Shown piece by piece: positions 55,674 to 64,000 of a stretch of 64,000 bases of DNA; position 1 is the first letter of the stretch, and each line of letters begins with the position of its first letter. This DNA is from Prostheceraeus crozeri (Eukaryota > Platyhelminthes > Polycladida > Euryleptidae). The notes beneath the pieces were generated by a model. That model was not told the DNA's origin. It saw only the letters and a list, made by a program, of their open reading frames with translations, and made no database searches. The stretch covers positions 62,001-126,000 of the forward strand of contig CAJQUW010001805.1 of the NCBI GenBank assembly GCA_907163375.1, given 5' to 3'. The translations under genes were made by a program, and so were the position numbers.

Positions 55674-55720
55674 ATGAATCATCACGCGGTACACCGGTGT
55701 ACCGCTGTACACCGGTGTGT
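55674..55720. repeat. Left terminal repeat with 20-bp perfect palindrome
   Basis: GCGGTACACCGGTGTACCGC (55686-55705) is fully self-complementary and is followed by a second palindrome, ACACCGGTGT (55709-55718). The terminus can therefore fold on itself as well as pair with the right end. Confidence 0.85.
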
Positions 55721-55994
55721 CTCGAGATTGATTGTTTTTGCGCGCGAGCATTAATTAAGGCTCGGTCACACTAGGTCCACGCATGCAGAACGCACACGAC
55801 GCATGAATCGATGAGCTGTGCGTCGCAGTACGTCCAATTTCTTCCCACGGTCTGAACGAGTGCTCCGCGCACTGACAACGAATGCCAACGCTCGTGGAAC
55901 GCACGCCCTGCGCAGGCACTGCAGAGTGTAGACTATAAAAATGCTCTTGATAGAAAATAAAACTATCTTTGTGTCAACCAACAGTCAGCTGGCA

Positions 55995-57272
55995 ATGTCA
56001 AAAAAGTCGAATGCAGCAATCGATGCATCGTCCTCATCGGAGAGCATGGATTCGTTGAAGAAGGACAAGAAGACGTTCAAGTTAAGCGAAGAGGAGGAGG
56101 AGTCGATAGTCACGTTCCTGGAGGAAAATAAATTTGAATAAGAAGTGCCAGGACTATCGAAAACCTAGTATGAAGACGACAAGTGGGAGGCACTTTCTGA
56201 AGTGGAACATCTGCAAGTACAAGAGCATGCGAGACAACTTTGTGCGCCTCAGCAAGCCTCAAAAATCGGGATCCGGTCAAAAGGAGCGAACGGATAGGGA
56301 GAAGACCTCAAGAAGTTTGCTCAAACAAAACACAAACCACAACCAGTAAACAGTGTAAGTAACTTAAAACGTTTCTATTGAATACTATGTTAAAGATCTA
56401 ATGTACTCATCATCTTATACCATGTAGTTGATTTCTAATACAAATAGATTTTTCAAAGATAGTAAATGACAGTAATGACCACTGATTGTAAATGAATAGA
56501 TTACGGCAGCTATTTTAATAGTCAGTGATACTTCATTGGAGGAATAGGCTAGACCTTAAACTCCTTTTTGCCGGTATTAATTGCTATTGGATCAATTAAT
56601 CAGTTATTGATCAAGTTAATTTAAGCTCCATACACCTAATATGTTTTCTGCTTGCAGGTGAAAGATGTTATTCAAGCCGCCGGTCGTGATCTTGATGCTG
56701 CTGAGAGTCAATGTGCAACCTCCTTGAATAGTAGTGGCGACAGTGCCTACATTGTGTCTACCAGGAAGAAGACGTCCGATGACGCTCTGTTGTTAACTCT
56801 TCAGCAACAGCTTCAAGAGTCAGCTGAGCAAGTTCGAAAAATGCAGCAGACCCAGCCAATGACGGAAAGTGTTTGGCCAGTACGTGAGAGCGCTCATGAC
56901 CATGAGCAAACGAAGGTACAAGAGAAGGAAATTGGTGCTGAGCCTCCTGTGCATTCACAAATCCAAGTCGTGCCTCCATCACAGCAGGCCTCCTGGCAAG
57001 GAACTTCCAGCTTCCCCTTTCAACCTCAACCCTTTTGGTCATCTTCTCCTACAAACGCGTGGAGGCAATGGATGGACAAGTATGCTTCTGGCAGCATTCA
57101 GCCGCACAATTCACTTCTCAACATGGACAGTGGTGCAGTGAATGTCAATAACGCTTCTCTGTCAGCTACGCTGGGACCTTCTGGATTCACCGAGCTTTTG
57201 AACAGTTCCAACGTGACTCAAAGTTCAGGATTGAACACTCCAAATGTTCCAAGCAATGTTGAGATTGTTTGA
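55995..57272 (+). pseudogene. Harbinger-type MADF/Myb-like protein, two exons, frame-broken
   Basis: ATG 55995 (MSKKSNAAIDASSSS), then SEEEEESIVTFLEEN, the start of a Myb/SANT-like domain. The frame breaks near 56135 (to KKCQDYRK) and again near 56175-56220, then MRDNFVRLSKPQKSGSGQKE follows. Exon 1 ends near 56356 (AGT|GTAAGT). Exon 2 starts at 56659 after TGCTTGCAG and runs to 57272 (VKDVIQAAGRDLDAA, then Gln/Ser/Pro-rich). About 240 bp upstream lies a Harbinger-like end (GGCTCGGTCACACTAGG) next to TTA/TAA. No Harbinger transposase accompanies it, so it is a partial element. Confidence 0.6.
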
Positions 57273-58063
57273 GAATTTATGTTGACAACTTACATGTAGT
57301 GTAAGGGCATCACATCCCAGATAAAAATTTACATGACAACATGTCCTTTTTCTTTTATCCAAACCAGGGCTGCATTGATTAATTTAAATAATTGGAATAA
57401 ACTGTCGAAGCTGTTGAAATTGACAACGCATCTCACATCAAGTTCTGCAAGCAATGTGACAGTGTAGCGCTGTTAATGCAGAGATCTTTTTCGGCCACTA
57501 CTGCAGATTGGCGTATGGTTCGAGTAATGCATAAAGAGTTGAGTGACACAAGCATTTAATTTTTAGTTTTTTTTTTTTTCTATTTAACAACATGCTCCGT
57601 CATGCCTCAAAGCAAGATCAATGAAGTACATGATAATTAAATATTTTGAAATTGTCAACTGTACTTCAGCTTTTGAAATGATTTACCAAGGATCGGCGAA
57701 TGATGATGCTTGATAAAAGAATCCATCCTGATGCGGAACTTGGATGGACTCCAGAACTCTGCTCTATAAAAGCCTCTTCATTTTTCGAAGAATATTGGGC
57801 ACTGTCAAGTTGCTGATTCTGCATTGACCGCGTCACCACATGTCGTCTCCTGCCGATCCATGGTCGTTAAGTAGGACCGATCTCTCAAGCGCATCAGAAG
57901 CATGACTCACACCCTTTTTCAGTGAGAGAGGAATTATCACTTATTTCCAAGAATCAGCACAGGTTATTTTTAGTTATCTATTGCAGCCAATGACATAGCG
58001 TTTATAATAAGGTCGCTTCAGCCTGTTGCATTATTCCTGCAACGATTCCAGGGAACGACGATC
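57273..58063. other. Non-coding stretch between the two genes of the composite
   Basis: Includes a run of T near 57563-57580 and no ORF of note. The right border of the Harbinger-derived piece should be here, but I found no inverted match of its left end. Confidence 0.5.
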
Positions 58064-59949
58064 ATGTCTGGCGGTTATCAGCGTTTGAAAAATATATCTC
58101 GAGTGTCAAAGACAATTTCGCGAAAAGACCGTGAGCAGTGCGCTTATAATAGAGTGTTAATGAAGTTATCAGAAAGTGAACGAATTGACTTGTTAGAAAC
58201 AAGGGAGAAGACCAAGGAAACCGGCGAAAAAGAAATGGGCAATGGAATTATCCTGACATTAATGGCGCGCGAATTTTCGCGCATCGAAATACGTGCATTA
58301 CTGGGCGTTGGCGAATCAAGACTACATCGTCTGTCGAAGTACACAGGTGAAAATGCAGAAACATCAACACGGGCACCCCCGCCTCACGCCGTGACGCAAG
58401 ATGACTAGGACGCCATTATGTCGCAGATCACATCGTGGAAGACGGAGCCTGGCTATGCATGTGCGCATAGAAAACCACTGGAATACATCGACAGACCAGG
58501 GCATTCTCTTGTGCGCTGGAAAGACCTGTACGACGAATATCAAAAGCGGAATAACGAAGATGGGAAGCGTGTGCTGAGTATCAATCGCTGGAGAGAGTAC
58601 ATCGTGCACTACAGACCAAACCTTCGTTTAACCAAAACATTGACAGATATGTGCAACGCGTGCTATCGAATAGACACGGAGCTAGCATCGCTCAATATAA
58701 CTGAAGTGAGACGAGAAGAATTGAAAGCGCAAAAAGCCGTCCACATGAGTGAGGCGATTGAACAGCGCAGGGCCATGAATGCAGCCGTAAAATCTTACGC
58801 GTGCAAATTGACAGGTGCCGACGATATAAATCTAACGGTAGGCGCGTGCACGCTGGAACTAAACGAAGGCGTGGCGAACATGGCAAGTTTGTTAACAGAC
58901 AGCGACGTCTCAACCCATCGGCGCGGCATGCTCATCCAGTGCGAAGATTACGGCCAATCGATACCACTGCCTTCTTACCGCGCCAGCCGCCCAAACGTCG
59001 ACTACTTCCAATCGGACCTCCACATTCACATGTTTAATATCTGTGACGTAAGCATGTGCGATAACTTTGTTTATCTCTACGACGAGCGCACGGCCGGCAA
59101 GGATGGCAACGCTTTGTGCAGCCTGCGATGGGCGTATCACCACAAACGATTAGCTGATGCTGTAAGTGCGGGTGACGACACTCCAACAGCTGTCATTAAA
59201 GTAATGGACAGCTGTGTCGGGCAAAACAAGTCACAGGTGACGCTGATGTTCGATTGCCTCCTAAGCATCCTACTGTACGAACGAGTGGCGAATTTGTACT
59301 TAATACCTGGTCATAGCCACATGAAAGCCGATCAAGTGGTAGCGCACTGCAAAAACGCATTGAATCGCAAAAATCTGTTTGTGCCGAGCGAAGTAGTGTC
59401 TACATTCAACACGGTGCAAAACGTGGATGGTGGCGACTTCTATGAATGGGCCCCGCTACTGCAGAAATACATCAAGAACTTGCCAGGTGGTTTTACAGGC
59501 AACTACGTGTTCGAGTTCGCTGACAGCAAAGTGACATACAAAAGACTCGTGTCTTCGAGTGACGACACCGCAGAGACGCACGTGTTTTGCGCAGACACGG
59601 AGTCCACGAAAACGGCGTTATTGCGCGACTTGTTTAACCTGCCCGCTTCGGCGTTACTATCAGACATTGCCGAGCTAAACTCAGACTGTCGACATTGAAG
59701 CCAAAACCACTACCGCAATCCAAATTAGAATCGCTATCGAAGACGGTATCCGCCATCCCAGACGAATTTCGCTGGTTTTATCCCGAACCTAAGTCATCCA
59801 AATCCACTACAACCAGTAAGCAGCCAACAGAGACTGGCGACCACGACATCGACATGACTAAGAGTGCGCGTGCTGGCCCAGGGAGACCCAAGAAGGCCAG
59901 GCTTGAGACTGGACAGCAATCTATTCTGAAGTTCTTTTCTAATAAATGA
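58064..59949 (+). pseudogene. Transposase-like protein with D-x-C-x-GQNK motif, AT-hook and PCNA-box-like tail
   Basis: ATG 58064 (MSGGYQRLKNISRV). The frame runs to a TAG at 58406-58408, continues in the same frame from 58409 to 59698, then shifts one base near 59695 into the last 84 codons (to 59949). About 625 residues in all. Motifs: LHIHMFNICDV (candidate first Asp in QSDLH), KVMDSCVGQNKSQVT (second Asp), IPGHSHMKADQV (His/Asp box). I recall this order in uncharacterised TE proteins of invertebrates and oomycetes, but cannot name the superfamily. The tail has PGRPKKAR (AT-hook-like) and QQSILKFF (matches Q-x-x-I/L-x-x-F-F, the PCNA-interacting box). It lies inside the palindrome-ended element and is its likely transposase. 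Confidence 0.6.
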
Positions 59950-60169
59950 ATTTATTTGATTCGGTTGTGATTATATGCGTTGTGAATTTTTCTCAGTGAA
60001 TTAAACTCAGTTATTGAAATATAAATGTTTTATTCTGATGTTTCAACAGCAAATTATAAACAACAAAACTTGTAACAAAGAGCCACTCATATATTAGCTA
60101 TACTATGATCAATGACATGGAGAAATAGATCACTAATTAAAAATAAATAAATAATTACAGATTTTGGCT

Positions 60170-60209
60170 AAAAACTCGCCGCACACCGGTGTACCGCGTG
60201 ATGATTCAT
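60170..60209. repeat. Right terminal repeat with palindromic core
   Basis: CACACCGGTGTACCGCGTGA followed by TGATTCAT is the inverted match of the left end. The ACACCGGTGT palindrome is at 60183-60192. Confidence 0.85.
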
Positions 60210-60215
60210 ATACAT

Positions 60216-60718
60216 ATGTTCATGCTACATGATTATTGATTAAAGTAGATGAGTAAAAACATTTTCATACAGTTAGAAGTGTCACCAATTCAGTAATATA
60301 CACGACTTACGTACACAATGCGAAAAATTCCAAAAGTAAAGATTACACTATAGAAAGCTAAAACATATACACAACTGTGTGATCTTTATTCATACGAGCT
60401 GTGGTAAGTGAAGAAATCGCTTCGAAATTCTGTCTGATCTTTATTGGTTTCTTCAAGATCGCAGCGAAAGCAGTATCTGTATGGATTGGCCCTAATAACA
60501 GAAATCAAGCGTTAGATAAGTTCTATTCATCTCAGCAGACATCTATTGAAAGTATCTAAAAGTATCTTAAAGGGAAGTTTACAGTTTTTAGTGACCATCT
60601 TCCTCATAGCATGCAATTTTAGGGGTAGGAGGCGAATGTGCAACTGTAAACAAATTTAAATGTTCAAGTTAAAATAACGTAAAATTCAACTGGTCCTACT
60701 CCTAAAAGACCGGACGTT
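60216..60718. other. Non-coding stretch
   Basis: No gene; AT-rich. May hold upstream exons of the ORF at 60719, but I see none. Confidence 0.45.
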
Positions 60719-61192
60719 TTGCCTGCGGCGCTTCAAAAAAAACAGCTAAGTTTCACACAACTGAATGAACATTATTCTCTTGCAGAATCGTTATCAACTG
60801 ATGTGGTAGAGGACGTGTCAAGCGAGGTCGTGATTAATCATTGTTCATTCGATGATCTACTGGATGCAACGCTCTCATATAGCGAGGTTTGTGATGATAA
60901 AGAAGAGTATAATACCACTGAAGAAATGGAGAAACCTGACGATTTAAAGAAGATGGATTTGAGTGAAGTTCTTCTGTTGTTCATGGTACTGTTCAACATT
61001 AGCAGAAGAGCCATGGATTTTCTTTTGGAAGAACTTAATTCTCGCGGCATGGATGTCCCTAGGTCGGTGTACTTATTGAAGACGAGGTGCTCTCTTCAGT
61101 CATTCGACTTCGTGAACCAGATGGGTGAAGATATAGCCCAATATAGCATCGTGGATCGAATTGAATTTTGCATCGAGAAAGGGTTTCTGGCT
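60719..61192 (+). pseudogene. Unrecognised ORF, cut by a piggyBac insertion
   Basis: About 158 codons (from a TTG; no ATG nearby). An acidic stretch (YNTTEEMEKPDD) is followed by LFMVLFNISRRAMDFLLEEL and RSVYLLKTRCS. That pattern loosely recalls N-terminal segments of animal EnSpm/CACTA-type or related TE proteins, but I do not assign it. It ends at the TTAA where piggyBac-2 begins; the last ORF codons (to 61297) belong to the piggyBac end. Confidence 0.35.
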
Positions 61193-63090
61193 TTAACCCT
61201 TACCATACCAAGCCTGGACATTTTTGTCCACCTATTTTTAAAAGTTGCGATAAATTTGTTCAAGTGCATTTCAGATATAGAACTGCTCCATGTTTAACTA
61301 TTATACAGTGCAGTTTCCGGCAGTATAATATTCATACCTCAGTGATGTTTATTTTTTTGTCAGGAGAGTATTGTTTTCTAAAGTGGACATTTTTGGCCAG
61401 GCTTGGTATTCCACGTAGCAAAAATTGTCTTGCAGTGAAAATTTTAATTGCAGTATATCACCTGATGAAAGGGTTGATATTGTTAGCAATACCTCGTATG
61501 ACGAGCAGATGTTGTCAGTGACAATTATGGATGCATAGCTATCTGACAATAACTTTTTCTTTTCTTCCTGCGACCATAGAATACCTATCGTCCTGCGTCA
61601 AGCTACACTCAAATATCTATGCATCGTTCACCCCTGACAACCAGCATTGATTGCGCTTTAGCTGTATTCGGCAGTTGATCAACAGGCAGTTCATTCTGTT
61701 TACTTTCATAGAATGATGAGGAGGCGGTTCAGCGCACAGGAGGTAGCAGATCAGATTTTTCATGACGACGATTCTAGTGAAGATGAAGAGGACATTTTTA
61801 GAGACCAATGAATCTGATATTGACGATATCGTTTCTGTGGCAGATTTATCAGATGATGACTTTAGCAACGATATTGATGAAGATGGGGACGGAAATGGTA
61901 TCGAAAGGAAAGTTTTTGGCAGAAATGGTTATCAATGGGGAACAAATCGGCCACATACTGCTTCATTTAGACTGAGGAACACAGTCCGAATGCCACTCGG
62001 ATTGAGTCAATGTGTTGCAGGTTGCGAAGATATCTCTGATTTTTTCTTCTACTTCATGACACCTTCCATTTCGCAGAAGATCGCACTATATACAAGCAAA
62101 AGGATGCCTGATAACGAACCGGAAGTGACAGAGGATGAGATCAATGCATATTTTGGCCTACTGATTTTATTCGGTGTAACAAAGAAACACGACGTCTTCA
62201 TTCCAGAGATTTGGTCCAAAACATCATGTCACTTTCTCCCTATTGCCGCTCTCGCAATGAGTCGTAACAGATTCCAAGCAATTAGTCGCAATTTATGTCT
62301 GGATGACTTTGATACAAGACATCAAAGAGACAACGGCTCAGACAAATTCTTCAAAGCACGAGAGGTATTTGAAACTGTGAGGAAAAGATTGGTGGTTGAG
62401 ATTGAGCCATCTGAACAACTGTGTATTGATGAGACACTCTACGCATTTCGAGGTAAGAGTCGGTTCCGGCAGTACATGCCGAGTAAGCCATCTAAGTATG
62501 GCATCAAATACTGGAACATCTGTGACGTGCAGACCGGATATGTCTTGGACACAAATGTATATCTGGGAAAAACTGATGAGAAGAGAGGAGAAAATGTGGC
62601 TGAAAATGTTGTATTGAAATTGGTGAGACCATTCATCAGAACTGGACGCGGAATCACTTGTGACAATTACTTTACAAGTATCTCACTTGCAGATAAACTA
62701 TGGAGAGATGGGCTCACAATCGTCGGCACACTTCGCAAAAACAAGGCTGAGATACCGAAGCAACTACTGCCGCATAAGGATCGGGATGAATACTCGAGCA
62801 AGTTTATCTTTGATGGTCCGAAGACGATGGTTTCACATGTTCCAAAGAAAAACAAAGCGGTGATACTACTCAGCACTCAGCATCATTCAACAACTGTAGT
62901 CCATACCGAGACCAAGAAACCGGACATCATTGCTTGTTACAACAGTTGCAAAGGCGCCGTTGATTCTTTTGACCAAAAAGTGGAGAAACCCCCTATACTA
63001 CCTCCTTGATCTAATTGTCACCAACAGTGTCATTCTTCTGAAGATGAAGAACCCCCCGATAATAATGCAAAATTTAATTTTAATGCACAT
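61193..63090 (+). mobile_element. piggyBac element (piggyBac-2), right end missing
   Basis: The left end at TTAA 61193 reads TTAACCCTTACCATACCAAG. A subterminal stretch (CAAGCCTGGACATTTTTGTC) has an inverted partner near 61379-61412 (AAGTGGACATTTTTGGCCAG and on). The transposase follows. The right end was not found: LINE-like sequence begins about 63091, so it was probably lost or displaced by that insertion. Confidence 0.78.
61713..63090 (+). pseudogene. piggyBac transposase, intronless, two frame breaks
   Basis: ATG 61713 (MMRRRFSAQEVADQI) opens an acidic N-terminus. At a run of five T near 61797 the frame moves to the long ORF (61762-63009). It holds MPDNEPEVTEDEINAYFGLL and the catalytic Asps in LCIDETLYAF, GITCDNYFTS and AVDSFDQK. 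At a run of five A near 62978 the frame moves again, to WRNPLYYLLDLIVTNSV, the usual piggyBac block after the third Asp. The Cys-rich C-terminal finger is absent, because the sequence changes to the LINE about 63090. It differs from piggyBac-1 throughout, so it is a separate family. Inactive as written. Confidence 0.82.
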
Positions 63091-64000
63091 TCGCTTCCTT
63101 AGCGTCTGCCGGGGCGGTCGTGTCTCGTGCGTGGCGTTCATCGGCGGCAAAGGCAGACCCTTTAGTCTCAGTTCTTTCGGCTGTCAGTGTGCTATCGACA
63201 TACCAGACTCACCCTTCCGGATCCAGTTATTGGTGCTGAGTGTATTATTCACCTTCGCTTGTCCGTGATTCGGGATTTTTCATCGTTTTTGTGGATTAAC
63301 TCCGATTCTTGGCGAAATCTCTATTGTGCTTCATCACATTTGCGCTTCTGCAGTATAAATCAGCATGTATCCCCTTGTCAGTTGTCAGTCCTCTAGCCAA
63401 ATACCAAACTTTTCCCTATCATCGCAGCGCCTGTGCTACTCTCGCGAAGACCTGCTAAAACTGCGTTCTCCCAATTTCTCCTTACCAAGGTGTATTAGAC
63501 GCAAACTGTGGTTCCTGAAGATCCGACGACTCCCACCGCTGACTGCTGATGACGTCACAACTCAAGAAGGGGAAAACTCGCCACATGGCGATCAACAGAA
63601 TGGGGCCTCTCCGCGCACTCAATCTTCGTATTCAACTGTCCTTGAACGACCTATCCCAGTCATCATTTCTCACCGCCGATCTGCAATCTCTTCCTTCGCT
63701 TCCCACCAACCACGTTATCGTACATTACGCAATGTGCCTATTACCAACTTCAAAAAATCCTCATTTTCACGTCGACCTCCCAATGTATTAATAACTAATA
63801 TTCGATCTATTGTCAACAAAGTCGATGAAATATCTATCAAACTTTCCGAATTTACGCCAGATATCGCTGTCTTGTGTGAATCTTGGCTCGATGACTCGAT
63901 TCCTGACATTGCAGTTGCTTGCAGAGATTATCGTATCATCCGAAAAGACCGCAATCGAGCTGGAGGTGGTATACTGTGTTATGTGCGAGAATTTCTCAAT
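63091..64000 (+). mobile_element. Non-LTR retrotransposon (LINE), 5' part, cut by the window edge
   Basis: From about 63091 base composition becomes more GC-rich and no piggyBac similarity remains. A 270-bp leader is followed by an ORF that becomes an endonuclease domain and is still open at base 64000. The left border is approximate. Confidence 0.65.
63365..64000 (+). CDS. LINE ORF: N-terminal region and start of the endonuclease domain (partial)
   Basis: ATG 63365 (MYPLVSCQSSSQ) opens a frame with no stop to the last base, 212 codons. YSREDLLKLR near residue 26 is a short block I recall near the start of several LINE ORFs. From about residue 139 the apurinic-like endonuclease domain begins: VLITNIRSIVNKVDEI, then DIAVLCESWLDD with the catalytic-type Glu, then GGGILCYV. 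In LINEs this enzyme nicks the target DNA to prime reverse transcription. The reverse transcriptase would lie beyond the window. Clade (CR1/L2-like or other) not assigned. No lesion in the visible part. Confidence 0.75.
   Translation, partial: MYPLVSCQSSSQIPNFSLSSQRLCYSREDLLKLRSPNFSLPRCIRRKLWFLKIRRLPPLTADDVTTQEGENSPHGDQQNGASPRTQSSYSTVLERPIPVIISHRRSAISSFASHQPRYRTLRNVPITNFKKSSFSRRPPNVLITNIRSIVNKVDEISIKLSEFTPDIAVLCESWLDDSIPDIAVACRDYRIIRKDRNRAGGGILCYVREFLN

Larger units (their letters stand above)
55674..60209. mobile_element. DNA transposon of unassigned superfamily with palindromic ends
   Basis: Left end ATGAATCATCACGCGGTACA and right end (reverse strand) ATGAATCATCACGCGGTACA continue alike through CCGGTGT. 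The flanks carry ATACAT on both sides (55668-55673 and 60210-60215), a candidate 6-bp duplication, though AT-rich. Inside are a transposase-like gene (58064-59949) and, nearer the left end, a Harbinger-derived piece with its own end-like sequence (GGCTCGGTCACACTAGG at 55759). I infer that the Harbinger piece inserted into this element. 4,536 bp. Confidence 0.7.

Noticed and set aside
44920-60737. Shared CCTGCGGCGCTTCAAAA string at about 44923 and 60720
   Set aside because: Only about 18 bases agree and the surroundings differ, so common origin is not supported.

Overview
This window is animal nuclear DNA, AT-rich and made almost entirely of transposable elements (TEs). The reasons: spliceosomal introns with GT/AG borders inside transposon genes, metazoan TE superfamilies (copia, gypsy, LINE, hAT, pogo/Tigger, Merlin, piggyBac, PIF/Harbinger, a tyrosine-recombinase-like family), and long empty AT-rich stretches. 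The TE mix and the recurrent TAGGCCTA string suggest a marine invertebrate, but the species cannot be named from this sequence. I found no convincing host gene, tRNA, rRNA or CRISPR array.

Layout. 0-2.65 kb: a hAT-like transposase with a coiled-coil tail, ending in a recognisable terminal repeat. 2.8-7.2 kb: a decayed copia element with only a 3' LTR. 7.46-7.85 kb: a piggyBac-type MITE. 7.93-12.13 kb: a gypsy-like element (Gypsy-A) with two 228-bp LTRs and a 5-bp target duplication. 12.6-13.7 kb: a pogo/Tigger transposase remnant followed by a PHD finger. 13.7-19.7 kb: non-coding, with tandem and inverted repeats. 19.8-20.7 kb: a 5'-truncated LINE. 22.6-24.5 kb: a broken tyrosine-recombinase-like gene. 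25.45-30.16 kb: Gypsy-B, with two apparently identical 330-bp LTRs.

31.4-32.6 kb: a second coiled-coil hAT remnant. 32.8-33.2 kb: a three-copy tandem repeat. 33.6-33.9 kb: a piggyBac-type MITE. 34.87-36.90 kb: a complete hAT with an 8-bp duplication. 37.66-38.50 kb: a hAT MITE. 39.28-40.45 kb: an apparently intact Merlin element. 40.56-47.99 kb: a three-exon piggyBac split by a 4.06-kb hAT-type insertion. 48.72-53.72 kb: an apparently intact Harbinger whose two genes interlock on opposite strands. 55.67-60.21 kb: an element of unassigned superfamily with palindromic ends and a PCNA-box-like C-terminus. 60.7-61.2 kb: an unrecognised ORF cut by a second piggyBac (61.19 to about 63.09 kb), which is followed by the 5' part of a LINE running off the right edge.

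The best-supported novelties are the interlocked antisense genes of the Harbinger, the unassigned 55.7-60.2 kb element, and the 5-bp-duplication hAT whose removal restores an open 566-codon piggyBac reading frame. Many breaks in otherwise well-conserved ORFs are one-base changes in A or T runs. These could be decay or consensus sequencing errors, so pseudogene calls on the younger elements are provisional.
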